Part shown: one piece after another, positions 37,936-46,857 of the stretch
Position numbering within the stretch: the first letter of the stretch is position 1
Layout: every line of letters begins with the position of its first letter
From: Comamonas phosphati
GTDB taxonomy: Bacteria > Pseudomonadota > Gammaproteobacteria > Burkholderiales > Burkholderiaceae_C
DNA length: 64,000 bases
Assembly (NCBI RefSeq): GCF_014637085.1
Contig: NZ_BMEU01000003.1
Span: 124,001-188,000 of the forward strand
Direction of reading: 5' to 3'
Position numbers and translations under genes: made by a program
Notes under the pieces: generated by a model
Databases searched by the model: none
What the model was told of the DNA's origin: nothing
The model's input: only the letters and a program-made list of their open reading frames with translations

Positions 37936-40900
37936 ATGATCGAACCGAAACCGCACCCGACTCGCCTGATCCACAGGCTGGCCAGCTTGGCACGGTGGTC
38001 TTTGGGGCTGGTCCTGGCCTTGTGGCTGGCCGCCGCCACCGTGTGGGGAGTGCTCCATCTCTGGATTGTGCCGCGAATCAGCGAATGGCGCCCCGAGCTG
38101 GAATCCCTGGCCTCGCGCACCCTGGGTATACCTGTGACCATAGCGTCCCTGTCGGCCCGCCGCGACGGACTGGTGCCTGCGTTCGAGCTGGGCGACGTGG
38201 CGCTGCACGATCCCGCCAGCGGCGGCCAGGCCCTGCACCTGGCCAAGGTGGTGGTGGCCGTATCGGCGCGCTCGCTGCTCACGCTGGGCGTGGAGCAGAT
38301 CTATGTGGAAGCGCCCGAGCTGACCATACGCCGCGCGCAGGATGGACAGATTTTCGTAGCAGGCATCGCAGTCACCACCAGTGGTTCAGCCCAGAAAAAC
38401 CATGCAGACTGGCTGCTGTCCCAGCCCGAGATCGCGCTGCGCCGCGGCACGGTGCAATGGATTGACGACAAGCTCCAAGCCCCGCCCCTGGCTCTGCACG
38501 ACGTGGACCTGGTGCTGCGCAACAAGGGCTGGAGCCACTCGCTGCGCCTGGACGCCACCCCGCCCGAATCCTGGGGGCAGCGCTTCAGCCTGGTGGGGCG
38601 CTTCAAGGAGCCCCTGCTGTCCGTGCACGAGGGACGGATCGAGCGCTGGAGCGGCCAGGCCTTCATGGACTTTGCGCAGGTGGACCTGTCCCAGCTGGGG
38701 CAGTATCTGGAACCCCAGGAATGGAAGCTGCAGCAGGGCAAGGGCTCGGTGCGCGCCTGGCTGGAAATCGGCCGCGGCCAGCCCGTGGGCATGGTGGCCG
38801 ATGTGGCCGTCGAGGCGCTGCAGCTGCAGTGGAAGGACAAGCCCCGGCCCCTGCAGCTGCAATCCCTGCAGGGACGCCTGAGCGCCAGGAGCCAGAACGG
38901 TTACCAAAGCGACTATCAGTTGGCCGTCCAGGGCCTGAGCTTCACCACGGGCGACGGCCTGCCCTGGCCCCGGGGCGACTTCAGCCTCCACTACCAGCCC
39001 ACGGGCGCCACGGAGCAAGGCCTGCAGGGCGAGCGCGGCGAATTCCGCGCCGACGGCGTCGACCTGGCCATCGCCGCCCAGGTGCTGCGCCGCCTGCCTG
39101 TTCCCGAGGCCCTGCAGACCCGGTTGCAGACCCTGGCGCCCTCGGGCCTGCTGCGCCAGCTGCAGCTGTCCTGGCGCGGACCGGCCGACGCCCCGACCCA
39201 CTACAAGGCCTCGGGCCAGTTCGAGCAGCTGGAGCTACGGGGCCAGCCTTCGGCAAAGGGCCCCGGGCACACCGGGGTTCCCGGCTTCACCGGTGTCTCG
39301 GGCCAGTTCGCCTTCGACCAGGACAGCGGCCGCGCCCGGATCGGCAAGACGGCCCAGGGCCGGCAGGCCGTGCTGAGCTTTCCGGGTGTTTTCGAGGACC
39401 CCGACATTCCCCTGGATGCGCTGGAGGCCACCGTGCAGTGGCAGCTGCAGGGACAGGGTCGGGACAAGGTCCTCAAGGTCCAGGTGCCGCAGCTGCGCTT
39501 TGCCAACGACGACATGGCGGGCCAGCTCCAGGCCAAATGGCAAACGGGTGGACAAACGGATGGGCCGACCGGTGCCGGCGGCGAGGCCGAGCCCCGCTTT
39601 CCCGGCCTGCTGGAGCTGCAGGGCCAGCTCGGCCGTGCCAACGGCGCACGCATCCACCGCTATCTGCCCCTGGAAGTGGGCGACGATGCGCGCCGCTATG
39701 TGCGCGAGGCCGTCACGGCGGGCCAGGCCAGCGCCGTGAACTTCAGGGTCAAGGGCGATCTCGAACATTTCCCGTTCGAGAAACCGCACAAGGACGGAAA
39801 AAGCCGGGGCGACTTCCATGTCGAAGCCAAGGTCCACGATGTGCATTACCAGTACGTGCCGGCTTTTCTGCTGTCGCCGGGCGAAAAGCCCTGGCCCGCC
39901 CTGACCCGGCTCTCCGGGGAGCTGGTCTTCGACCGGAACTCCCTGCATGTGCGCAAGGCCCGGGGGATGCTGGGCAGCGGCGCGGTGGTGCTGGACGAAG
40001 CGCAGGCCGTGGTGGACGACTGGAACCAGACCGAGGTCGAAGTCCAGGCCAAGGCCCACGGCCCGCTGGGCGACATGCTGGGGATCGTGCAGACCTCCGC
40101 CCTGTCGGCCCTCACGGAGCATGCGCTGGACGAAAGCCGCGGCGACGGCCCCGCCAGGCTGGCGCTCAAGTTGCACCTGCCCATAGCGCACACGCAGCGC
40201 AGCAAGGTCAGCGGCGCGGTGGAGCTGAACGGCAACTCCGTGCATATCGTGCCCGAGGCACCCGTGCTCAGCCAGGTGCGCGGCACGGTGCAGTTTTCCG
40301 ATACCGGCTTCAGCCTGACCGGCGTGCAGGCCCGGGCGCTGGGCGGCGCCGTCAAGATCGAAGGCGGGATGAAGCCGGCGGCGGCCCATGCGACGGCGAG
40401 TGCCTCAGGCAACACCGCGCCGCCCGTCCAGATCCTGGTGCAGGGCCTGGCCACGGCCAAGGGGTTGCAGGAAGCCAGGGAGCTCGGCCGCTTGGCCCAG
40501 ATGGCCGGGCATCTGCAGGGCCAGGCCCGCTACAGCCTGCAGCTGAATCTCCACAAGACCACCGAATTCACCTTCCAGAGCGATCTGCAGGGCATGGGCC
40601 TGCAATTGCCGGCGCCGCTGGGCAAGCCCGTCCAGGATGCCCTGCCCGTGCGCATCAGCCGCCGCCAGCTCGCGCCCGGCGCGGACCAGCTGAGCGTGCA
40701 ATGGGGCAGCGCGGGCGCAGCGCTGATTGAAAGAAAGCTGCAGGACGGAGCCGCCCAGGTGCAGCGCGGCAGCTATGTGCTGGCCCAGGGCGCCCAGGCC
40801 GACACCGCCAGGCTGCCGCCCCAGGGCGTGACGGCGCGCGTGGAACAGCCCCGGCTGGACCTGGACGCCTGGACCGAGCTGCTGCAGGGCCTGGCCGGCG

Positions 40901-42195
40901 CAAGCCCGGCAGCCACCGACGGCGGCAAGGCCGCCGGCGCCGCGGACGGCCTGCGCCAGTACCTGCCGCAGCAGTTGGCGCTCAAGGCCGGCGAGCTCAG
41001 GCTCCATGGCCGCCAGCTGCACGAGGTGGCGGTGCAGGCCAGCCATGCCGGCAAGGCCTGGAGCAGCCAGATCACGGCCCGCGAGCTGGCCGGCAATATC
41101 GAATACCGCGAAGGCTCGCCGCAGGAGCCCGCGGGCCAGGTCATCGCCAGGCTGTCGCGCCTGACCATTCCCGATGCGGAAAGCGGCCTCGACCTCGTCA
41201 ACGAGCAGGATTCCGCGGTGCGCGAGCTGCCGGCCCTGCAGATCTCCGTGGACGATTTCCGCCTGGGCGCGCGCGCGCTGGGGCATTTGGAGGTCCAGGC
41301 GCGCAACCAGCTGCTGGCCGGCAGCCCCGGCGTGCGCCAGTGGCAGCTGTCGCGCTTCGACATCAGCACCGCCGAGGCCAGCCTGGCGGCCAACGGCCAG
41401 TGGTCCATACGCCATGGCGACAAGGCCCACCCCGGCGACACGCAGCTGCACTTCAAGCTGGCCCTGCGCGACGCCGGACAGTTGCTCAAGCGCTTCGACA
41501 TGCCCGGCGTGGTCGCCAACGGCCAGGGCAGCCTGCAGGGCGACATCGCCTGGACGGGCTCGCCCATCACGCCCGACTTCAAGACCATGTCCGGCGCCGT
41601 GCATGTGGACGTGCAGAAAGGCCAGTTCCTCAAGGCCGACCCCGGCCTGGCCAAGCTGCTGGGCGTGCTGAGCCTGCAGGCCCTGCCACGGCGCCTCACG
41701 CTGGATTTCCGCGACGTATTCCGTAACGGCTTTTCGTTTGACTTCATGCGCGGCGACGTGCAGATTCAGAAAGGCATGGCCCGCACCAACAACATGCAGA
41801 TGAAGGGCGTCAATGCGGCCGTGCTGATGGAAGGCTCGGCCGACATCGACAAGGAGACCCAGGACCTGCACGTCGTCGTCGTGCCCGAAATCAACGCCAT
41901 GACCGCCTCGCTGGTGGCAACCGCCATCAATCCGGTGGCGGGCTTGGGCAGCTTTCTGGCCCAGATGATTCTGCGCGGCCCGCTGATCGCGGCCAACACC
42001 AAGGAATTCCAGATCCGCGGCAGCTGGGACGACCCCCAGGTCGTGGAGCTGCCGCGCCGCGCCTCGAAGAAGGGCGCGGCGGAAAGCCCCCCCTCGGATG
42101 AACCGGGCAGCAATGCGAAGATGCCCGAACCGGCACCGCCGGCCGCGGAAAGCCCGGACCGCCCCGCCGGCCCTGATGCCAAGGAGACTCCATGA
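37936..42195 (+). CDS. yhdP: YhdP-family AsmA-like envelope protein
   Basis: A 1419-residue inner-membrane-anchored protein with one N-terminal TM segment (LVLALWLAAATVWGVLHLWI) and a very long periplasmic beta-rich region. YhdP and other AsmA-like proteins form bridges that carry phospholipids to the outer membrane. The C-terminal AsmA-like part (GQFLKADPGLAKLLGVLSLQ through NPVAGLGSFLAQMILRGPL) is well conserved, followed by a Pro-rich tail. It is divergent from glnE and overlaps the nitrilase gene by four bases (ATGA), starting an apparent four-gene operon. Confidence 0.9.
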   Translation: MIEPKPHPTRLIHRLASLARWSLGLVLALWLAAATVWGVLHLWIVPRISEWRPELESLASRTLGIPVTIASLSARRDGLVPAFELGDVALHDPASGGQALHLAKVVVAVSARSLLTLGVEQIYVEAPELTIRRAQDGQIFVAGIAVTTSGSAQKNHADWLLSQPEIALRRGTVQWIDDKLQAPPLALHDVDLVLRNKGWSHSLRLDATPPESWGQRFSLVGRFKEPLLSVHEGRIERWSGQAFMDFAQVDLSQLGQYLEPQEWKLQQGKGSVRAWLEIGRGQPVGMVADVAVEALQLQWKDKPRPLQLQSLQGRLSARSQNGYQSDYQLAVQGLSFTTGDGLPWPRGDFSLHYQPTGATEQGLQGERGEFRADGVDLAIAAQVLRRLPVPEALQTRLQTLAPSGLLRQLQLSWRGPADAPTHYKASGQFEQLELRGQPSAKGPGHTGVPGFTGVSGQFAFDQDSGRARIGKTAQGRQAVLSFPGVFEDPDIPLDALEATVQWQLQGQGRDKVLKVQVPQLRFANDDMAGQLQAKWQTGGQTDGPTGAGGEAEPRFPGLLELQGQLGRANGARIHRYLPLEVGDDARRYVREAVTAGQASAVNFRVKGDLEHFPFEKPHKDGKSRGDFHVEAKVHDVHYQYVPAFLLSPGEKPWPALTRLSGELVFDRNSLHVRKARGMLGSGAVVLDEAQAVVDDWNQTEVEVQAKAHGPLGDMLGIVQTSALSALTEHALDESRGDGPARLALKLHLPIAHTQRSKVSGAVELNGNSVHIVPEAPVLSQVRGTVQFSDTGFSLTGVQARALGGAVKIEGGMKPAAAHATASASGNTAPPVQILVQGLATAKGLQEARELGRLAQMAGHLQGQARYSLQLNLHKTTEFTFQSDLQGMGLQLPAPLGKPVQDALPVRISRRQLAPGADQLSVQWGSAGAALIERKLQDGAAQVQRGSYVLAQGAQADTARLPPQGVTARVEQPRLDLDAWTELLQGLAGASPAATDGGKAAGAADGLRQYLPQQLALKAGELRLHGRQLHEVAVQASHAGKAWSSQITARELAGNIEYREGSPQEPAGQVIARLSRLTIPDAESGLDLVNEQDSAVRELPALQISVDDFRLGARALGHLEVQARNQLLAGSPGVRQWQLSRFDISTAEASLAANGQWSIRHGDKAHPGDTQLHFKLALRDAGQLLKRFDMPGVVANGQGSLQGDIAWTGSPITPDFKTMSGAVHVDVQKGQFLKADPGLAKLLGVLSLQALPRRLTLDFRDVFRNGFSFDFMRGDVQIQKGMARTNNMQMKGVNAAVLMEGSADIDKETQDLHVVVVPEINAMTASLVATAINPVAGLGSFLAQMILRGPLIAANTKEFQIRGSWDDPQVVELPRRASKKGAAESPPSDEPGSNAKMPEPAPPAAESPDRPAGPDAKETP

Positions 42196-43007
42196 AGATT
42201 GCAGCCCTACAGATGGTGTCCGGCCCCGACGTCCAGCGCAATCTGGCGCAGGCCAGGCTGCTGATGCAGCAGGCAGCCGCGCTGGGCGCCGAGCTCGTGG
42301 CCCTGCCCGAATATTTCTGCGCCATGGGCCCCGGGGACGCGGCCAAGCTCGCCCTGCGGGAAGACTTCGGCCACGGCCCCATCCAGGACTTTCTCGCGCA
42401 GGCCGCGCGCGAGCTGCGGCTCTGGGTGGCGGGCGGCACCCTGCCGCTGGCCGCCGCCGACGACAGCCATGTGCTCAACAGCAGCCTGCTGTTTTCCCCG
42501 CAGGGCGAATGCGTGGCGCGCTACGACAAGATCCACCTGTTCCATTTCGACAACGGCAGGGAGCGCTACGAGGAAGCCGCTTCCGTGCAGGCCGGCCGCC
42601 GGCCCGTGGTCTGCGACGTGCAGGCGCGCAGCGGCGAGACCTGGCGCCTGGGCCTGAGCGTCTGCTACGACCTGCGCTTTCCCGAGCTGTACCGCGCGCT
42701 CAGCGCCCTGGGGGCCGATGTGCTGCTGGTGCCCAGCGCCTTCACCCACACCACGGGCCAGGCGCACTGGGAGACGCTGCTGCGCGCCCGCGCCGTGGAA
42801 AACCTGGCCTATGTGCTCGCGCCGGGGCAGGGCGGCGTGCATGAGAACGGGCGGCGCACCTGGGGCCACAGCATGCTGATCGATCCCTGGGGCGAGGTGC
42901 AGGCGCTGCAGGCCAGCGGCCCGGGCATCGCGCTCGGAGAGCTGAGCCATGAACGCCTGCGGCAATTGCGGCAACAATTGCCGGCTTTGAACCATCGCGT
43001 GCTGTGA
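42192..43007 (+). CDS. Carbon-nitrogen hydrolase (Nit1-like amidase)
   Basis: A 271-residue nitrilase-superfamily enzyme. The catalytic triad is visible as Glu in LPEYFCAMG, Lys in YDKIHLFHFDN and Cys in LSVCYDLRFPELYR. The sequence type matches Nit1/NitB proteins that repair deaminated glutathione or related omega-amides. It overlaps yhdP at ATGA and the next kinase gene at GTGA, so all are translationally coupled. The precise substrate is inferred. Confidence 0.9.
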   Translation: MKIAALQMVSGPDVQRNLAQARLLMQQAAALGAELVALPEYFCAMGPGDAAKLALREDFGHGPIQDFLAQAARELRLWVAGGTLPLAAADDSHVLNSSLLFSPQGECVARYDKIHLFHFDNGRERYEEAASVQAGRRPVVCDVQARSGETWRLGLSVCYDLRFPELYRALSALGADVLLVPSAFTHTTGQAHWETLLRARAVENLAYVLAPGQGGVHENGRRTWGHSMLIDPWGEVQALQASGPGIALGELSHERLRQLRQQLPALNHRVL

Positions 43008-45049
43008 GCCTTTCCTTCCCCCACCCCGCCGAGCCGGGAGCCGATCCGTTCTCCCACTGGCCGTGGCGCCGCTGGCGCCAGGCCTGGCGGCGCTGGTCGC
43101 TGTGGAGCCTGCTGGTCATCCTGGTCATCAGCATGCTGGTGACCATGGTCTGGCTGGCCGGGCGCTACGAGGCCTCCCAGGTCCAGGACAAGCTGGAGCG
43201 CGACGCCATCAATGCCACCGGCGACATCCGCGTGGCTCTCAACCGCAATCTGCAGGACCTGCAGGCCCTCAACACGGCCGACGACGACATCGCCGCCTGG
43301 AAGGTCCGCGCCGCCGGAGTCCTGCAGGTGCGGCGCGAACTCATGCGCATCGAATGGCGCAGCGCGGACCTGCGGCTGCGCGCCCACGCGGAAACGCCTT
43401 ACCGCTCCATCAACTGGGGCGACCACAGCCTGCTGCCCGAGTCCTCCCTGACCTGCACCCACGCCCGCCGGCTCAACGGACCGTCCTATTCGCCCAGCCA
43501 CTTCCAGCTGCTGGGCGAGGGCCTGGGCACCGAGACCATGGACGTCTGCCTGCCGCAGACGCACAACGGCCACCTGGTGGGCTATGTGATCGGCACCTAC
43601 AGCCTGCAGGGCATTCTGATGTCCCAGGTGGGCAAGACCCTGCCGCGCACGCAGGAGGTCTCCTTCACCGAGCCGGACGGCACGCGCCTGGCGCTGTTGG
43701 GCGCAGCCTGGCGCGGCTCGCGCATGTTCACCTCCCAGCAGCTGCTGGACCTGCCCGGCAACACGCTGGTGCTGCGCATGGACAGCTGGCACCGCGCGCC
43801 CAGCGTCTTCCCGAACGTGATGACGGCCCTGGTCACGCTGATGTCGATCGCGCTGGTCTCCGTCGTGGTGGTACTGGTGCGGGACAACCGGCGGCGCCTG
43901 CGCGCCGAGCGCGATCTGGGCGATGCACTGGCCTTCCGCAAGGCCATGGAGGACTCGCTGGTCACGGGCATGCGCGCCCGTGACCTGCAAGGCCACATCA
44001 CCTATGTCAACCCGGGTTTCTGCAATATGGTGGGCTTCACGGCCGAGGAACTGCTGGGCCTGAACGTGGCGCCCTACTGGCCACCGGAACTGGCCGAGGA
44101 ATACATCCAGCGCCGCGACCACCGCATCTCCGGCGCCTCGCCGCCGCCAAGGGAAGGGCATGAAAGCGTCTTCATGCGCAAGGACGGCACACGCTTTCCG
44201 GTGCTGGTCTTCGAAGCCCCGCTGATCAACGCCCAGGGCATGCACACGGGCTGGATGAGCGCCTTCGTCGACATCAGCGAGCAGCGCCGCATGGAGGAGC
44301 TCTCGCGGGCCTCGCAGGAGCGCCTGCAGGCCACGGCCCGCCTGGCCACCGTGGGCGAGATGGCCTCCCTGCTCAGCCACGAGCTCACCCAGCCGCTGGC
44401 CGCCATCTCCAGCTATGCCACGGGCTCGCTCAACATGCTGTCCCACACCCCGCCGCCCGCCCACGCACTGCAGCAGCAGGACCTGCGCAGGGCCATGGAG
44501 CACATCGGCGCCCAGGCCGAACGCGCGGGCCGCGTCATCAAGAGCGTGCGCGACTTCGTGCGCCGGCGCGACCAGTCGCGCGAGCTCATCAGCGCGGCCG
44601 AGCTGTTCGAGGCCGTCCAGCCCCTGGTGAACCTGCAGGCCCGCAAGCTCGGAGTGCAGGTGCGCATCGAGGTCGAGCCCCAGCTGCCGCCCGTGCTGTG
44701 CGACCCCACCATGGTCGAGCAGGTGCTGCTCAACCTGGCCCGCAACGGCATGCAGGCCATGGATTCGCTGCAGGTTCCGGCCCGCGTGCTGGCGCTGCGT
44801 GCGCGCCACAATGAGAGCTACGGCCAGCGTTGGGTAGAATTTTCCGTAGCGGACTGCGGTGTCGGCATCCCTCCCGAGGTGGCCGAACAGCTGTTCACGC
44901 CCTTTTTCACCACACGGGCGGAAGGCATGGGGCTGGGCCTGAGCCTGTGCCGCACCGTCGTGGAGCAGCATGGCGGACACCTGGTTCACCGCCCCAACAA
45001 CCCGCAGGGCACGGAATTCGTGTTCACGCTGCCGGCGCACGGCGAGTAG
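43004..45049 (+). CDS. PAS-containing sensor histidine kinase (FixL/DctB-like)
   Basis: A 681-residue membrane sensor. TM1 near residues 31-52, a periplasmic region, TM2 near 268-290, a PAS domain (about 310-430; GHITYVNPGFCNMVGFTAEELLG), HisKA with His459 in SLLSHELTQPLAAISSYA, and an ATPase domain with NLARNGMQAM, CGVGIPPEVAEQLF and GMGLGLSLCRTVVEQHGG. The GTG start overlaps the nitrilase stop. Its partner regulator starts 17 bp downstream. The signal is unknown; the kinase type often senses dicarboxylates or redox. Confidence 0.9.
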   Translation: MSLSFPHPAEPGADPFSHWPWRRWRQAWRRWSLWSLLVILVISMLVTMVWLAGRYEASQVQDKLERDAINATGDIRVALNRNLQDLQALNTADDDIAAWKVRAAGVLQVRRELMRIEWRSADLRLRAHAETPYRSINWGDHSLLPESSLTCTHARRLNGPSYSPSHFQLLGEGLGTETMDVCLPQTHNGHLVGYVIGTYSLQGILMSQVGKTLPRTQEVSFTEPDGTRLALLGAAWRGSRMFTSQQLLDLPGNTLVLRMDSWHRAPSVFPNVMTALVTLMSIALVSVVVVLVRDNRRRLRAERDLGDALAFRKAMEDSLVTGMRARDLQGHITYVNPGFCNMVGFTAEELLGLNVAPYWPPELAEEYIQRRDHRISGASPPPREGHESVFMRKDGTRFPVLVFEAPLINAQGMHTGWMSAFVDISEQRRMEELSRASQERLQATARLATVGEMASLLSHELTQPLAAISSYATGSLNMLSHTPPPAHALQQQDLRRAMEHIGAQAERAGRVIKSVRDFVRRRDQSRELISAAELFEAVQPLVNLQARKLGVQVRIEVEPQLPPVLCDPTMVEQVLLNLARNGMQAMDSLQVPARVLALRARHNESYGQRWVEFSVADCGVGIPPEVAEQLFTPFFTTRAEGMGLGLSLCRTVVEQHGGHLVHRPNNPQGTEFVFTLPAHGE

Positions 45050-45065
45050 GAAGAGCCTAGTTTTC

Positions 45066-45695
45066 ATGGAACCTGTACCCGACGCTACCGTCTATATCGT
45101 GGATGACGACGCCAGTGTGCGCGACGCGCTGGCATGGCTGCTGCGCTCGCGCCGCCTGCTCAGCGAATGCTATGACAGTGCCGAGGCCTTCGAGGCCATG
45201 CTGCAGGCCAGGCCCCAGGTGAACCGCCCCAGCTGCCTGCTGCTGGACATGCGCATGGGCGGCATGAGCGGGCTGGCCCTGTTCAACCTCATGCTTGAGC
45301 GCGGCCAGACGGCCACCATGCCCGTGATCTTCCTGACCGGCCACGCCGACGTGCCCACCGCAGTGGACACCGTCAAGCGCGGCGCCTTCGATTTCTGCGA
45401 GAAGCCGTTTTCCGACAACGCGCTCGTCGACCGCATCGAGCAGGCACTGGCCGTCTCGGCCAAGCACCTGGAAGAGCGCCATGCCGGCGAGGCCGTGCGC
45501 AGCCGCCTGAACGAACTCACCGAGCGCGAACAGGACGTGATGCGCCTGGTCGTCGAAGGCGTGCCCAACAAGCTGATCGCCGACCAGCTCGACATCAGCG
45601 TGCGCACCGTGGAAGTGCACCGCGCCCGCGTCTTCGACAAGATGCAGGTCAAGTCGGCCGTGGAATTGGCGAATCTGCTCAGAAACACCCCCTGA
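45066..45695 (+). CDS. FixJ/NarL-type response regulator
   Basis: A 209-residue regulator: receiver domain with VDDDASVRD, phospho-acceptor Asp61 (LLLDMRMGG), and the CEKPF lysine, then a LuxR-type helix-turn-helix (LTEREQDVMRLVVEGVPNK, LDISVRTVEVHRARVFDKM). It is encoded right after its PAS kinase and is the output of that pair; targets are unknown. Copy 8 of the 3'-end repeat follows at the stop. Confidence 0.92.
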   Translation: MEPVPDATVYIVDDDASVRDALAWLLRSRRLLSECYDSAEAFEAMLQARPQVNRPSCLLLDMRMGGMSGLALFNLMLERGQTATMPVIFLTGHADVPTAVDTVKRGAFDFCEKPFSDNALVDRIEQALAVSAKHLEERHAGEAVRSRLNELTEREQDVMRLVVEGVPNKLIADQLDISVRTVEVHRARVFDKMQVKSAVELANLLRNTP

Positions 45696-45783
45696 GGCGC
45701 TTCGCGCCTTCCCCCAGGGGGGACGGCACCCTCGCTGCGGGGGCGGCCCTTGCTTGCTGCCTCTGACGTGGGACAGCGCCAGT
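45688..45783 (+). repeat. Oriented 3'-end repeat, copy 8
   Basis: ACCCCCTGAGGCGCTTCGCG opening overlaps the regulator stop codon; then CCCCCAGGGGGG hairpin, GCGGGGGCGGCCCTTGCTTG core and GACAGCGCCAG tail. Confidence 0.75.
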
Positions 45784-45802
45784 CCCGCAGGGCAGCTCCA
45801 GC

Positions 45803-45826
45803 AAAAAGCCCCGCTTGAAGCGGGGC
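45803..45826 (-). terminator. Intrinsic terminator after the OmpA-like gene
   Basis: GCCCCGCTT / AAGCGGGGC stem read on the minus strand and followed by TTTTT, 24 bp past the stop of the lipoprotein gene. Confidence 0.85.
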
Positions 45827-45849
45827 CTGTCGCATCGGCGTGTGCGGGA

Positions 45850-46509
45850 TTACTGGTGCGCGCGTTCGCCCACGAAGATTTCCACGCGGCGGTTGCGGGC
45901 GCGGCCTTCGGCCGTGCTGTTGGAGGCAATGGGCTGGCGCGAGCCCATGCCCTGCACCTGGATGCGGGTGCCGCCCACGCCGCGCGAGGCCAGGTAGTTG
46001 CGCGTGCTCTCGGCGCGATGCAGCGACAGCGGATCGTTGACCGCATCGGAGCCGGTGCTGTCGGTATGGCCGATGATGCGCACCTCGGCATTCGGATTGT
46101 TGCGCAGGCCGTCGGCGAAGCGGTCCAGGATGGGGGCGAAGTTGCTGGTGATGTCCGCGCGGCCGGTGGCGAAGGAGATGTCGCTGGGGATGTCCAGCTT
46201 GAGCTGGTTGTCCGCCGTCTGGGTCACGCCCACGCCCGTGCCCTGGGTCGCGGCCTCCATTTCGCGCTTTTGCTTCTCGAGGTTCTGCGACCAGATGTAC
46301 GAGCCCAGGGCGCCCACGCCCGCGCCGATCAGCGCGCCCTTGCCCGCGCTATGGCCGGTGAGGGCGCCGATGGCGGCACCGCCCAGGGCGCCCACGCCCG
46401 CGCCGGTGGCCGTGCGGCGGGTGGTGTCGGACATGCCGTCCATGTTCGCGCAGCCCGAAATGAACAATGCAGAGGCCAGGGCGGCCGTCAACGCCAGTTG
46501 CTTGCGCAT
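45850..46509 (-). CDS. OmpA-family lipoprotein with glycine zipper
   Basis: A 219-residue outer-membrane lipoprotein: signal and lipobox ending FISGC (Cys20), a glycine-zipper membrane segment (ATGAGVGALGGAAIGALTG), a short charged linker and a C-terminal OmpA peptidoglycan-binding domain (VRIIGHTDSTGSDAVN through RNRRVEIFV). This is the YiaD layout, and it likely tethers the outer membrane to the wall. The ATG at 46509 gives the typical signal; a strong terminator follows. Confidence 0.92.
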   Translation of the reverse strand: MRKQLALTAALASALFISGCANMDGMSDTTRRTATGAGVGALGGAAIGALTGHSAGKGALIGAGVGALGSYIWSQNLEKQKREMEAATQGTGVGVTQTADNQLKLDIPSDISFATGRADITSNFAPILDRFADGLRNNPNAEVRIIGHTDSTGSDAVNDPLSLHRAESTRNYLASRGVGGTRIQVQGMGSRQPIASNSTAEGRARNRRVEIFVGERAHQ

Positions 46510-46695
46510 AGAAAACTCCTTTGTTGTGAAATCATTCCCGGAAACCGGGTTCAGGAAACGGCTTCCATTGTTGAAGCCCGGCGGCGGCAAGCGTATCAGC
46601 GATCACAAGGCAAATTCGTAGGACGGCGCCCGCCGGCCCGGGTGCTGGATGCAAAACATTGTCAAAGCCGCCACGGGCAGGCCGAGGGCGGCTGG

Positions 46696-46857
46696 TCAGG
46701 GATTCCCGGGCGGTGGTTCCTGGCCGGCATCGGCGGGGGCGGCATCGCGCGCCGCCGTCGGCAACTCCCCCTTTTGCCGACCGGAGAACATGGTCCACCA
46801 CACAATAGCGACCAGAATCGCCAATGCCAGCAGCGCTTCAAGCAAAATCAGACCCAT
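46696..46857 (-). CDS. Small single-pass membrane protein (predicted)
   Basis: A 53-residue frame starting MGLILLEALLALAILVAIVW, one strong TM helix, then a Pro/Ala-rich charged tail. An AGGAG box lies upstream on its strand. Its ATG and the mltA ATG share the palindrome CATG on opposite strands. No family is recognised; the hydrophobic helix and ribosome site support a real gene, but chance is possible. Confidence 0.45.
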   Translation of the reverse strand: MGLILLEALLALAILVAIVWWTMFSGRQKGELPTAARDAAPADAGQEPPPGNP